This document shows, piece by piece, positions 21,501 through 24,203 of a DNA stretch of 24,832 nt. The translations under genes were made by a program, and so were the position numbers. Position 1 is the first letter of the stretch; each line of letters starts with the position of its first letter. The notes below the pieces were generated by a model. That model was given only the letters and a program-made list of their open reading frames with translations, was not told where the DNA came from and did not search any database. Source of the DNA: Ophiothrix spiculata. Lineage: Eukaryota; Echinodermata; Ophiuroidea; Amphilepidida; Ophiotrichidae. The stretch is from the NCBI GenBank assembly GCA_000969725.1, contig JXSR01S033647.1. One strand, 5' to 3'.

Positions 21501-24135
21501 TTATTAAAAATACTATAGGAATGGTTTAAGCTTGAGATAAACTATGTAAACATAGCAGTGATTTTAAATATGATTCATCAGAGCATCGATCTTTTACTTC
21601 TATATAAGTTTATATTTTGCTGTCACATTCCATGAGTGAATTCATTTTGAATAAAATATTGCACCTATAAAATTGAGGGCCTGGCAGTGCCACTTCTTAT
21701 ATATAAACAGAGGCAAATTTGAGATTTACCGGGACACAAGTACACGCCTCTCTATTGTTGCAATCAGGAGAACAAAGATTTTGAATTTAGCATATAAGTT
21801 TTGTTTATTTGTTTTTGTTTTTTGACAGGATCACGCTGCACATCCATTATTTATGCTGTACCGTGCTATCAAATGTCAAACAGAGAAAACACCTATTGAT
21901 ATGGTTACCAACAAATCCTACATCTCACTAAATGATGATAATATCATCAGTGAAAGACTCACTTTTGAGGAAATTGTAAGTTTATAAGAGATCAAACCAA
22001 TGAAAAAGAAAAGACAAAAATATAAAAGACATGATGGTTGTTAAACTATTTTGGGAATTTGCCTGTCCACATATAGCATGATGATTATATACCAGTTATA
22101 TATGAGGTGTATTTGCAGATATACTGGGTAAGTTGTGCATTACTAATAACTATTAATGACTGGATATAGTCCATGTTGAGAGTTGAATGAAAATACATTG
22201 TAAATAAACTGCTACAAAATGTGATCCAATTGGTATTTAATTTTTACAGACTTTAGATTTCACTTTGAACGATGAAGATAGTGAAAAAACAGAAGTTACT
22301 GTCCTCGATGTTGATTCTATTGGTCAAGTCAAAGGCAAGATTTTGGATGCTATTCATCTTAATAAAGCAAATTCCAGTAGAGTTCAGACGTGGGAGGTAG
22401 ACCTCGGTAAGTCAAAAGGAATTCTGTGATTAAAAGTAAAAGCTTGTCAACAGAGAAAAGGTCAACAAAATCTATGGACAAGAAATCACATAGTGTACAA
22501 AAATTTGATTAGAAATATCTTGATTAAGAAGGAAAAGCAACTTAGGTCTTTTGGGGTTGAGTCGCTGATTCCTTGAAGAAATATTTTTAACCTGGTTAAA
22601 AGTGCATGGTATGATTGGTTTTCTGATACACTTTTCCTAACAGTCAGGAATTGAATCAACTAAGCAATGGATAAAGGACCTTGAGAAAGATATTGAATTG
22701 TGTATCGTAATCTCTTCAGAGAAAAACTTCCATTCCTCTGTGTTACAAAAAACGGACACATATCACGGAATACGGAAATAACACAAAAATCAATTTTACT
22801 TCAGTATTGTTGGCAGTCAATGAAAAATATTATTTTGCTGAAAGTGAACAGGTATTTAAGATTGTTTGAGAAGGCTTACAGGTTTTTTAAAGTTTTTATA
22901 TGTGCCTTTGAGTAACACAGTAAATCATGGAAAAAAGAAATTTAAAAATGTAATTTTGATTTTGCAAAATGGATGCAAATGTCAACCAGTAATAATCATT
23001 GCTGAACAGGTAACAGGCTCAATAGCCGGTAAAACAATATCATAAAAAGTGAGTATTTAAAAAAAAATAAAATTTAATGACATAAAAGTGACATAATTTA
23101 AAGGCTTTTACGGCGGGAATTAATAACCATTGGTAGATTTTAACAGGTTCGCCATCGGGCAAGTTTTGAACTGTCAAGCTTTCGTCAGGAGTAGCTCTGA
23201 CTTCTTCAGTGTATGGCTTATGCAAGTTATCAGTGGGAAGTGACGGCCCACATGTCTTTATAATATTTGTCCTGAAGAAGTCAGAGCTACTCCTGACGAG
23301 AGCTTAACATTTCAAAACTTGTCCAACAGCGAACCCGTTAAAATTTACCAATAGAAAAGTGAATATCTCAAAGCTTAAATGCTTATAAAGACATGAGCAG
23401 TCTCACCTGTGATGTATACAGACCCTCTTTTTTCTTTTATTTTTAGTGAGTAATTTTACCGATTATGTATGATTAATTACCTGATTTATATTTTTAGGAA
23501 CAATTTAGCAGTATGATTATATTTTTACACTTTTTTCAGAATGGCGTCAGGGGAAGTCTGGGCACTTGATCTTACAAGACATAGATGTATCATCAACGAG
23601 TGAGCCTGGATGGAAAAGGATTAATACCTTGAAACATTTCAGTGTAAGATATGCTAGAATATTTCTTGTATTTTCAGGGTTCGACTTTACCGTCGGACCG
23701 TCGGTCCCGACCGACAGAATTTTGGAAGGACCGACCAGTTCAGCAATGAGATGGTACTTCAGTCCGATTGTATTTTTAGGCTGTCACTGATTTTGGAATT
23801 AAAAGTCCTTCTGAAGGACCTGTAAATTTAGTGAAGGACCTGTGGATTTTGAGACTTACTGGTCCTTCTGTCCGGTGGATTTAAAAGTGTAAAGGCAACC
23901 CCTGTAATTTGTTTTCTATTCATCTTTAAAAAGTACATTATTATTTGAGAATATAGAAACATCCAAATATATTCCACATTCATCGTATAACTTGGGTAAA
24001 GTACAGTTGAGATTAGTTAAAATGATATCTAAATATCTGTTTTTGGTATTCAGGTTCCTAATGGTGCAAAGGTTGCTTTGACTCACAAACAGGAGGTGCC
24101 AAATGCTTCTGTAGGCAAGACTCTTTCAAGATACT
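355..24135 (+). CDS. PLXN: Plexin (semaphorin receptor), partial, 24 exons
   Basis: Plexins are single-pass receptors for semaphorins that steer axons and cell movement; their cytoplasmic part is a split GAP for Rap-type GTPases with an inserted Rho-GTPase-binding domain. The 24 exons listed separately join in phase to about 1,067 residues. Domains in order, by residue of this partial protein: end of the inter-PSI segment (1-85), PSI 2 (about 86-125), IPT (about 128-235), PSI 3 (about 236-299), further IPT domains (about 300-680), transmembrane helix (about 691-715), juxtamembrane helix (716-750), first half of the GAP domain (about 748-953), Rho-GTPase-binding domain (about 954-1065). Typical plexin strings are visible: DIPVIP, CDWC, GWCEAD, GGTMVTI, DLTKDLDSSG, MEKLMSNW, HPLFMLYRAIK, EWRQG. 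The N-terminal sema domain and C-terminal GAP half lie outside the window. Exons 1-2 look A-type; GHLILQD and the furin site look B-type, so the subclass is left open. Confidence 0.95.
515..989. other. Intron 1
   Basis: This is ordinary AT-rich intron with a good polypyrimidine tract before the acceptor at 988-989. Nothing else was recognised. Confidence 0.6.
990..1086 (+). CDS. PLXN: Plexin exon 2: strand and FYECN motif before PSI 2
   Basis: The acceptor is TTTTCCAG and the donor AAAGG/GTAAGC. It enters with one base carried over and leaves with two. It encodes HVTMQLYVYSTETNVKF and DFYFYEC, equivalent to the FKFYNC segment that leads into PSI 2 of vertebrate plexins. Confidence 0.9.
1256..2193 (-). 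CDS. Possible nested two-exon gene for a small secreted protein
   Basis: On the minus strand, an ATG at 2193-2191 opens MTSRFIFSTLSWLLVVMLAA, a textbook signal peptide. The frame runs to 2133 and ends with one base over at a strong donor (G/GTAAGTG, intron from 2132). An acceptor at 1415-1414 (TGCGCAG/GAA) opens exon 2 at 1413. The phase fits, and the frame runs to a TGA at 1258-1256. The product is 72 residues. The mature part starts GNSYKIVAIGAEYGMWMG, has one cysteine, and ends in VWEKLE. I do not recognise its family. An alternative acceptor at 1423-1422 (TGTACAG) is a better splice signal but stops after about 23 codons. The gene would lie inside plexin intron 2 in the opposite direction. 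Support is a signal peptide plus one phase-compatible splice; no promoter or poly(A) signal was identified, and further exons are possible. Confidence 0.4.
1744..1904. repeat. Cluster of AGCTTAGCCTAGG-like motifs, direct and inverted
   Basis: Variants of the word AGCTTAGCCT occur at about 1745-1754 and 1891-1900, and the inverted form AGGCTAGGCCAAGCTTAGC lies at about 1833-1851. The palindromic AGCATGCAACATGCT follows at about 1852-1866. The stretch is richer in G+C than its surroundings. It could be a decayed foldback element; it lies in the putative intron of the minus-strand gene. Confidence 0.35.
2311..2812. repeat. Interspersed repeat, copy 1 (see 8901-9332)
   Basis: This stretch aligns in the same direction with 8901-9332. 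Shared blocks include CAGAATTCTTAGATGAA, CATTATGGGGT, AAGACGACACTCAAAT-like sequence, GCAATATGA, AGAGTAGGTTCT-like sequence, CAAATAGTCC and CTATTTAGT. The 87-codon open frame inside it (2437-2700) is not preserved in the other copy, so I treat it as chance. The element family is unknown to me. Confidence 0.6.
3134..3257 (+). CDS. PLXN: Plexin exon 3: PSI domain 2
   Basis: The acceptor is TTTTCAG and the donor CAAAAT/GTAAGC. It enters needing one base and leaves in phase 0. It encodes GCVSCTNSSWACDWC and CTHDNRTCSSED. The cysteine spacing (CxxC, then CxWC, then C, then C) is that of the second plexin PSI domain. The DDLSSVISG tail is less conserved. Confidence 0.93.
3258..3882. other. Intron 3
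   Basis: This is AT-rich, with a short TTAATTAATTAATTAA run near 3439-3454. No gene or larger repeat was recognised. Confidence 0.6.
3883..4017 (+). CDS. PLXN: Plexin exon 4: start of IPT domain after PSI 2
   Basis: The acceptor is ATTTTTAG and the donor AACAGG/GTATGT; the exon is in phase 0 at both ends and gives 45 residues. TECPQLV, EILMPVGV and ITGINLPD correspond to the plexin sequence DCPQLVPTEEILIPVG...ARNLPQ. Its last 81 bases and the donor are repeated several times downstream (3937-4740). Confidence 0.92.
3937..4740 (+). repeat. Tandem array made from the 3' end of exon 4 plus its donor
   Basis: Copies begin at 3937 (the real exon), 4058, 4171, 4284 and 4405, so the period alternates between 113 and 121 bases. 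More degenerate copies begin near 4531 and 4653. Copies 2-4 keep the 27-codon coding stretch and the GTATGT donor nearly unchanged; copy 5 is changed to AAGCAGG/GTTTGT. Using a later donor in place of the true one would read through a TGA at 4042-4044, so only the first copy can serve as the normal exon end. The copies lack a good acceptor, although GCGCAG lies just before the coding part of copies 2 and 5. Confidence 0.9.
4741..6060. other. Intron 4, middle part
   Basis: This is long AT-rich intron sequence. I see no exon with flanking splice sites, no RNA gene and no clear repeat. The minus-strand open frame at 5259-5450 has no recognisable content. Confidence 0.55.
6066..6383. repeat. Minisatellite, about 22-bp unit
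   Basis: The unit is close to TGATATTGATGTAGCACTGAG, repeated about a dozen times. Some units carry an extra CATGTGCA-type insert. The array opens two overlapping minus-strand frames that encode HQYHTQCYINI-type repeats; these are products of the array and not genes. Confidence 0.9.
6444..6539 (+). CDS. PLXN: Plexin exon 5: IPT domain continued
   Basis: The acceptor is TTTTCTCAG and the donor AATATG/GTGAGA; it has 32 codons and phase 0 at both ends. SYSCILNVEGN and FTCESNM match the plexin segment YECVLNIQG...VQCQNSS, with the two conserved cysteines. Confidence 0.9.
6719..6950. repeat. Two direct repeats with a TGACCT/AGGTCA-rich core
   Basis: The block GCTATCCATGGTCCAAA followed by CATATAGGGTCAAGGGTT occurs at about 6719-6784 and again at about 6887-6950. 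Between the copies lie many TGACCT or TGACCTTG words and two AGGTCA words. This looks like a dispersed or simple repeat. Confidence 0.75.
6947..7320. repeat. Tandem repeat, 142-bp period, about 2.6 copies
   Basis: Units begin at about 6947, 7089 and 7231 with GTCGAATTGATA or a variant. Each unit contains a perfect hairpin: CTGAGGGGG, a short loop, CCCCCTCAG. Minus-strand open frames across the array (7026-7241, 7168-7554) repeat the same peptide and are products of it. Confidence 0.88.
7441..7490. repeat. Perfect 16-bp-arm palindrome
   Basis: GCAACCTTGTACAAGG (7448-7463) is followed by AA and then its exact reverse complement (7466-7481). Each half itself contains the palindrome CCTTGTACAAGG. 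The pairing extends imperfectly outward through GCATG on both sides. Confidence 0.9.
7707..7797 (+). CDS. PLXN: Plexin exon 6: end of IPT domain
   Basis: The acceptor is ACTACAG and the donor ACAG/GTTAGT. It starts in phase 0 and ends with one base over. YMYNADIQELDVRLSIVWN aligns with the plexin segment SYxYxGxDISNLxVxxxVVWNGNF, so I chose the acceptor at 7706 over the AG at 7723-7724. Confidence 0.9.
7845..7968 (-). repeat. Probable retroposon fragment (SINE-like)
   Basis: On the minus strand this reads CCTTGGGCAAGAAACTTTAC, then sequence rich in G+C, then GTATACCTGGTGAGTC. It resembles the TTGGGCAAGACACTTTACCC...GGTACCTGG block found in dispersed retroposons of many aquatic animals. The call rests on memory of that pattern. 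The overlapping open frames on both strands (7799-8146) have no protein support. Confidence 0.4.
8256..8449 (+). CDS. PLXN: Plexin exon 7: PSI domain 3
   Basis: The acceptor is TGTTTCAG and the donor TCCAGG/GTAATA. It enters needing two bases and leaves in phase 0. LYKCEVQRPDCSRCLSN, CGWCEADTMC and CSGDW show the third plexin PSI domain. The equivalent human stretch is LYKC...ESCGLCLKAD...CGWC. Confidence 0.94.
8584..8894. mobile_element. Fold-back (MITE-like) element with 45-bp terminal inverted repeats
   Basis: The left arm at 8584-8630 (GATGAACCTCACAAGCGAGC and on to GGTCCATCAACTT) is the reverse complement of 8851-8894 with a few mismatches. The interior of about 220 bases is AT-rich and shows no coding content. 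No clear target-site duplication was found. It directly precedes the repeat copy at 8901-9332, and the two may form one composite insertion. Confidence 0.75.
8901..9332. repeat. Interspersed repeat, copy 2 (see 2311-2812)
   Basis: It aligns in the same direction with 2311-2812, beginning AGGTTCAATACC and ending near GTCGTGTAGAACC. It is shorter by internal deletions. I see no open frame kept in both copies. Confidence 0.6.
9333..9907. other. Intron 7, last part
   Basis: AT-rich intron sequence with nothing further recognised before the acceptor at 9906-9907. Confidence 0.55.
9908..10062 (+). CDS. PLXN: Plexin exon 8: IPT/TIG domain
   Basis: The acceptor is TATACAG and the donor GAAAG/GTATGA; it starts in phase 0 and ends with two bases over. 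PPSGPYEGNTIISITGTDLG is the classic start of an IPT domain (PxxGPxxGGTxxTIxGxxL), followed by VGGQNC. Confidence 0.93.
10125..10375 (+). mobile_element. 3' end of a LINE-type retrotransposon with (ATT)n tail
   Basis: The sequence around 10150-10260 reads, with frame breaks, like WNLLP...LLNFSKSL.KTHLYS, which is typical of the C-terminus of CR1/L2-type reverse transcriptase proteins. After it comes GGCACTATATAAGTAGCTATT and a TTATTATTATTATTATCATT tail at about 10343-10375. It is 5'-truncated. The open frame at 10252-10437 lies within and beyond the tail and is not a gene. Confidence 0.6.
10465..10570. repeat. Two-copy tandem repeat, 57-bp period
   Basis: TTGGTGACAACAAATG at 10465 recurs at 10522, and CTATATCAGCTAAA follows in both copies. 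The copies differ by a few substitutions. Confidence 0.85.
10571..11048. other. Intron 8, last part
   Basis: AT-rich intron; no further feature recognised. Confidence 0.55.
11049..11166 (+). CDS. PLXN: Plexin exon 9: IPT domain end
   Basis: The acceptor is TACTGTAG and the donor TACAGA/GTAAGT. It enters needing one base and leaves in phase 0. VSCRTMSG and the closing VVFTYR are the C-terminal strands of the IPT domain begun in exon 8 (compare FTFV or FTYx endings in plexins). Confidence 0.9.
11167..11792. other. Intron 9
   Basis: AT-rich intron. The open frame at 11225-11419 shows no recognisable content. No repeat was found. Confidence 0.55.
11793..11929 (+). CDS. PLXN: Plexin exon 10: next IPT/TIG domain
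   Basis: The acceptor is CAAATCAG and the donor AATAG/GTATGT; it starts in phase 0 and ends with two bases over. PSITSFEPAEGPEAGGTMVT is nearly the same as the vertebrate plexin segment [28 protein letters not shown] supplies the conserved cysteine. Confidence 0.95.
11930..12646. other. Intron 10, with a short (GA)n tract
   Basis: AT-rich intron. A GAGAGAGAGAGA run lies near 12440-12455. The frame at 11970-12191 shows no known motif. Confidence 0.55.
12647..12823 (+). CDS. PLXN: Plexin exon 11: IPT end and start of the next IPT
   Basis: The acceptor is CACAATAG. It enters needing one base. MAICRTTNSS, LFTYRANPTVTNVNP and KTIQ join to SGGISLTITG in exon 12. The exon must end at 12823 to keep the frame, which makes the donor CAAAG/GCGAGT, a GC donor. 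The nearby GT at 12828-12829 would leave the wrong phase. The 12632-12862 minus-strand frame is a shadow of this exon. Confidence 0.9.
12824..12829 (+). other. Non-canonical GC splice donor of intron 11
   Basis: The sequence is AAG/GCGAGT, close to the GC-donor consensus AAG/GCAAGT. The resulting junction TIQ-SGG restores the IPT motif in frame. GC-AG introns are a known minor class, so this is a reading, not an error. Confidence 0.8.
12913..12988. repeat. Two-copy tandem repeat, 40-bp period
   Basis: CTTGTTGGGTTTAAGTATA followed by ACAAGCAACC occurs at about 12919 and again 40 bases later, with small changes. Confidence 0.85.
13208..13301 (+). CDS. PLXN: Plexin exon 12: IPT domain continued
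   Basis: The acceptor is TGTTTTAG and the donor AAAGAG/GTCAGT. It enters needing one base and leaves in phase 0. SGGISLTITGIGFDLAQEV aligns with the plexin motif SGGTxLTITGxNLD. Confidence 0.93.
13302..13725. other. Intron 12, first part
   Basis: AT-rich intron with a short A-rich tract near 13345-13365. Nothing else was recognised. Confidence 0.5.
13726..13951. mobile_element. Fold-back (MITE-like) element with nested inverted repeats
   Basis: The outer arms start GAGTGAAATTTAAATCAATT (13730 on) and end in the reverse complement at 13947, with about 70 bases per arm and few mismatches. The direct repeat ATGT at 13726-13729 and 13948-13951 may be a 4-bp target-site duplication. Inside the arms, GTTACCCCTGTAAC-type segments and CGTCAGGTTT-type segments recur in inverted form, so more than one hairpin can form. 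There is no coding content. Confidence 0.85.
13952..14256. other. Intron 12, last part
   Basis: AT-rich intron ending in the acceptor GTACTGCAG. No other feature was recognised. Confidence 0.5.
14257..14511 (+). CDS. PLXN: Plexin exon 13: IPT end with furin-type site, next IPT start
   Basis: The acceptor is CTGCAG and the donor ATAAAT/GTTAGT; it has 85 codons and phase 0 at both ends. TCSVQNDTLMVCRTPD matches the plexin segment CLVYNDTTMVCRAPS. FGFIIADVSGLL matches LGFVMDNVRSLL, and FPDPVY matches YPDPVL. Residues RSRR at 14332-14343 lie in the exposed loop between these. RSRR/Q fits the furin consensus RxR/KR; vertebrate B-type plexins are known to be cut by furin-like convertases in the extracellular part. 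Confidence 0.94.
14532..15583. mobile_element. Non-autonomous mariner-type element, 1.05 kb, about 200-bp inverted repeats
   Basis: The ends are CGAGGGTCATTCAAAA (14532 on) and TTTTGAATGACCCTCG (to 15583), flanked by TATA on both sides, which fits the TA target of Tc1/mariner elements. The inverted repeats are long: 14532 to about 14735 pairs with about 15380 to 15583, including the GTACACCGGAAA region. The central 650 bases contain a 71-codon frame (15064-15279) with no transposase motif that I recognise. Confidence 0.85.
15584..15995. other. Intron 13, last part, with a G+C-richer patch
   Basis: From about 15720 to 15900 the sequence is richer in G+C and CpG than the rest of the intron (for example AGCGCACGACAG and CAGCGTCGTTCCAG). 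I found no splice-flanked frame. It may be a repeat fragment or a regulatory patch. Confidence 0.35.
15996..16166 (+). CDS. PLXN: Plexin exon 14: last IPT domain
   Basis: The acceptor is TTTCCCCAG and the donor ATTTTT/GTAAGT; it has 57 codons and phase 0 at both ends. GENLNAGSTPDDVAVYIGE corresponds to the GKNL...NYTVLIGETPC region of plexins. The expected cysteine after GE is absent here, while MCVN and PCIF supply cysteines later. Confidence 0.9.
16272..16350 (-). repeat. tRNA-Thr-like SINE head, copy 1
   Basis: The minus strand reads CCATTATCTCAGTTGAGAAT (A-box region), then TGGTGCTAGTAATGCCA, whose seven-base loop CTAGTAA shows the anticodon AGT, and then GGATTAAATCC (B-box position). 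It ends in CAATTGATTTTTTTG. The D-arm and B box carry changes, so it is not a working tRNA. A second copy with the same T-run lies at 17061-17141. Confidence 0.65.
16355..16615. mobile_element. MITE-like element with 60-bp inverted repeats
   Basis: The left arm CATTAAACGTTACTTGCC (16355 on, to about 16420) pairs with 16550-16615, ending GGTAAGTAACGTGTAATG. The arms include the matching words GACATTTCACTGGTAATAAA and its reverse complement with one mismatch. The element abuts the tRNA-like head at 16272-16350. Confidence 0.85.
16616..17060. other. Intron 14, middle part
   Basis: AT-rich intron with nothing recognised. Confidence 0.5.
17061..17141 (-). repeat. tRNA-Thr-like SINE head, copy 2
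   Basis: The minus strand reads CATTAGCTCAGTTGGTAGAG (a good A box), then GACGCTAGTAATACC with loop CTAGTAA (anticodon AGT), and then AGTTCAAATCC (B box). It continues into CCAGTGATTTTTTTG, the same T-run that ends copy 1. The anticodon stem is partly unpaired, so this is a SINE or tRNA pseudogene. Confidence 0.7.
17203..17261. repeat. Short inverted repeat
   Basis: CTTTTTTGGGGG near 17203 faces CCCCCCACAAAAAAAG near 17246. The arms are imperfect and low in complexity, so this may be chance. Confidence 0.5.
17506..17740 (+). CDS. PLXN: Plexin exon 15: transmembrane helix and juxtamembrane segment
   Basis: The acceptor is TTTTTTCAG and the donor AGATG/GTAGGT; it starts in phase 0 and ends with one base over. 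GNLEFYIGTVIY is the last extracellular strand. The hydrophobic run INIVIGIAVVCAILIVTLLI and the following residues span the membrane, with YRHK as the stop-transfer sequence. DQLLVEMETMKTNIADEVRD then fits the juxtamembrane helix of plexins, which can form a coiled coil. Confidence 0.95.
17741..18339. other. Intron 15
   Basis: AT-rich intron. A CAATTTGATTGGTTGT stretch with CCAATCA nearby (18166-18196) is noted, without a functional claim. Confidence 0.5.
18340..18482 (+). CDS. PLXN: Plexin exon 16: start of the cytoplasmic GAP domain
   Basis: The acceptor is ATTTTCTAG and the donor CCAGAT/GTAAGT. It enters needing two bases and leaves in phase 0. LQTDVTDLTKDLDSSGMPFV matches the plexin segment [30 protein letters not shown] stands where vertebrates have LFPGIEDHPV. 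Confidence 0.96.
18483..18877. other. Intron 16
   Basis: AT-rich intron with nothing recognised. Confidence 0.55.
18878..18999 (+). CDS. PLXN: Plexin exon 17: GAP domain
   Basis: The acceptor is CTTCCAG and the donor GATAG/GTAGGC; it starts in phase 0 and ends with two bases over. LLELSRLLSNKSFLTALIQT corresponds to the [20 protein letters not shown] helix of plexins, and NKDR corresponds to the SMRDR end. A decayed copy follows at 19019-19121. Confidence 0.94.
19019..19121 (+). pseudogene. Decayed duplicate of exon 17 within intron 17
   Basis: The blocks GACTGCT, TTTCTTGACAGCACTAATT and GAGGACAAGATGACACCAAA match exon 17 at 18918-18995. Indels of 4 and 9 bases break the frame. The copy still ends in ATG/GTAATA, close to a donor. 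There is no acceptor in front of it. Confidence 0.8.
19295..19466. repeat. Direct repeat plus long near-perfect hairpin, 60-bp arms
   Basis: A 45-base block (CGTTAGATATAAATCTATAG and on to ACGTTTCT) occurs at 19295-19339 and again at 19354-19398. The arm 19341-19400 then pairs with 19407-19466 with about two mismatches and a 6-base loop. The block has tRNA-like parts, such as AGTTCAAATCC in the B-box position, so it may derive from a tRNA. A tRNA-like head begins right after the right arm. Confidence 0.92.
19469..19543 (+). repeat. tRNA-like SINE head or tRNA pseudogene (anticodon loop CTGGCAA)
   Basis: The A box TAGCTCAGTGG and the B box GGTTCAAGTCC are intact. The T arm CCAGG-TTCAAGT-CCTGG pairs perfectly, and GTCTCG pairs with CGAGGC as an acceptor stem. 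There are four extra bases between the acceptor and D stems. The anticodon arm TCCGT-CTGGCAA-TCGGA has one T-T mismatch and would give the anticodon GGC (Ala), which is not usual for nuclear tRNA. I therefore favour a SINE head over a working gene. The CTTGACCCGGCGAGGG tail that follows could be its body. Confidence 0.7.
19544..19913. other. Intron 17, last part
   Basis: Apart from the first 60 bases, which may be the body of the SINE, nothing is recognised. The open frame at 19743-20105 only overlaps exon 18 in another frame. Confidence 0.5.
19914..19979 (+). CDS. PLXN: Plexin exon 18: GAP domain
   Basis: The acceptor is TATTTCAG and the donor ACAGA/GTATGT. It enters needing one base and ends with two over. 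LTIASMLTVLMILEDKLPYL aligns with NVASLIMTGLQGRLEYAT (A-type) or YVASLLTVALHGKLEYFT (B-type) of plexins. Confidence 0.92.
19980..20503. other. Intron 18
   Basis: AT-rich intron with a T-run near 19995-20016. No other feature was recognised. Confidence 0.55.
20504..20578 (+). CDS. PLXN: Plexin exon 19: GAP domain, up to the arginine dyad
   Basis: The acceptor is ATCTCGCAG and the donor CAGAG/GTAAGC. It enters needing one base and ends with two over. VMITIMAAQVQEAIEDDQPT stands where vertebrates have VLKQLLSDLIDKN. It ends LFQ plus a split arginine. In vertebrate plexins this place reads LLLRRTE, so the first arginine of the pair is glutamine here. Confidence 0.92.
20579..20805 (+). repeat. Tandem copies of exon 19 and its donor
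   Basis: Three more copies follow the exon, with a period of about 70-80 bases, at about 20585-20663, 20664-20738 and 20739-20801. The first copy keeps an open frame (ITIMTAQVQEA and EDDKPTRLFQ) and the donor CAGAA/GTAAGC. The second copy has a TAG in GATAG. The third is shortened but keeps TTAGAG/GTAAGC. None has a good acceptor. Confidence 0.9.
20806..21180. other. Intron 19, last part
   Basis: AT-rich intron. The open frame at 20886-21068 shows no known motif. Confidence 0.5.
21181..21247 (+). CDS. PLXN: Plexin exon 20: GAP domain
   Basis: The acceptor is TGTTTATAG and the donor CTCAAG/GTTAGT. It enters needing one base and leaves in phase 0. RTELIMEKLMSNWIALSLYD followed by FLK matches the plexin segment [23 protein letters not shown]. 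Confidence 0.95.
21309..21518. mobile_element. MITE-like element with CpG-rich interior
   Basis: The left end CTATAGTGTTTTCATTTATT and on to AAATTTCC is mirrored by the right end GGAGAAATTTAATTATTAAA and on to CTATAG (21518). The 150-base interior is rich in CpG (for example CGTAACGCGCGCGATCGTCG), unlike the AT-rich surroundings. It also holds the inverted pair AACGACG (21446) and CGTCGTT (21463). Confidence 0.75.
21519..21828. other. Intron 20, last part
   Basis: AT-rich intron with nothing recognised. Confidence 0.5.
21829..21975 (+). CDS. PLXN: Plexin exon 21: end of first GAP half
   Basis: The acceptor is TTTGACAG and the donor GAAATT/GTAAGT; it has 49 codons and phase 0 at both ends. 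HPLFMLYRAIKCQTEKTPID aligns with [20 protein letters not shown], and YISLNDDNII aligns with YSLSEDKLI. Confidence 0.96.
22250..22406 (+). CDS. PLXN: Plexin exon 22: Rho-GTPase-binding domain, first part
   Basis: The acceptor is TTTTTACAG and the donor CCTCG/GTAAGT; it starts in phase 0 and ends with one base over. TLDFTL, EVTVLDVDSIGQVKGKILDA and VQTWEVDL match the plexin pattern LNCV...[20 protein letters not shown]...DMDL. This ubiquitin-like fold binds Rac/Rnd GTPases in plexins. Confidence 0.95.
22407..23128. other. Intron 22, first part
   Basis: AT-rich intron. The open frame at 22700-22915 shows no known motif, and no clear repeat was seen. Confidence 0.5.
23129..23353. mobile_element. 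Fold-back of two arms with a hammerhead-like or Penelope-end pattern
   Basis: The arm 23129-23209 is the reverse complement of 23272-23353 with several mismatches and a 62-base spacer. Read outward from the spacer, both arms start CTGAAGAAGTCAG, then CTACTCCTGAC, then GAAAGC (GAGAGC in the right arm), which is CTGANGA, a stem-loop, then GAAA as in a hammerhead core with one changed core base. Both arms also stay open in the same frame (EEVRATPDES and PVKIYQ). Penelope-like elements are known to carry hammerhead motifs in their repeated ends. The assignment is an inference. Confidence 0.6.
23540..23643 (+). CDS. PLXN: Plexin exon 23: Rho-GTPase-binding domain, middle
   Basis: The acceptor is TTTTTTCAG and the donor TTCAGT/GTAAGA. 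It enters needing two bases and leaves in phase 0. EWRQGKSGHLILQDIDV and WKRINTLKHF match EWRQGRIARVVLQDEDI and WKRLNTLMHY of plexins. Confidence 0.96.
23678..23909. mobile_element. Short repeat with imperfect inverted ends (hAT-like MITE?)
   Basis: It starts CAGGGTTCGACTTTACCGTC and ends TGTAAAGGCAACCCCTG, which are imperfect inverted ends. CAGGG...CCCTG ends are common in hAT-type elements. The interior repeats GGTCC and GACCG words (TCGGACCGTCGGTCCCGACC) and AAGGACCTGT. No clear 8-bp duplication was found. Confidence 0.5.
24054..24135 (+). CDS. PLXN: Plexin exon 24: end of Rho-GTPase-binding domain
   Basis: The acceptor is GTATTCAG and the donor ATACT/GTAAGT; it starts in phase 0 and ends with one base over. 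VPNGAKVALTHKQ matches VPDGATVALVPC (B-type) and VSDRSVVALVPKQ (A-type). GKTLSRY matches the KSLSRYES segment that follows. The next exon, with the second half of the GAP domain, lies outside the window. Confidence 0.95.
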
Positions 24136-24203
24136 GTAAGTAATTGGTTGCCATATTAATTTAATGAAATTATAAAATTTGAATGAAAGGGACATTAGAC
24201 TTT

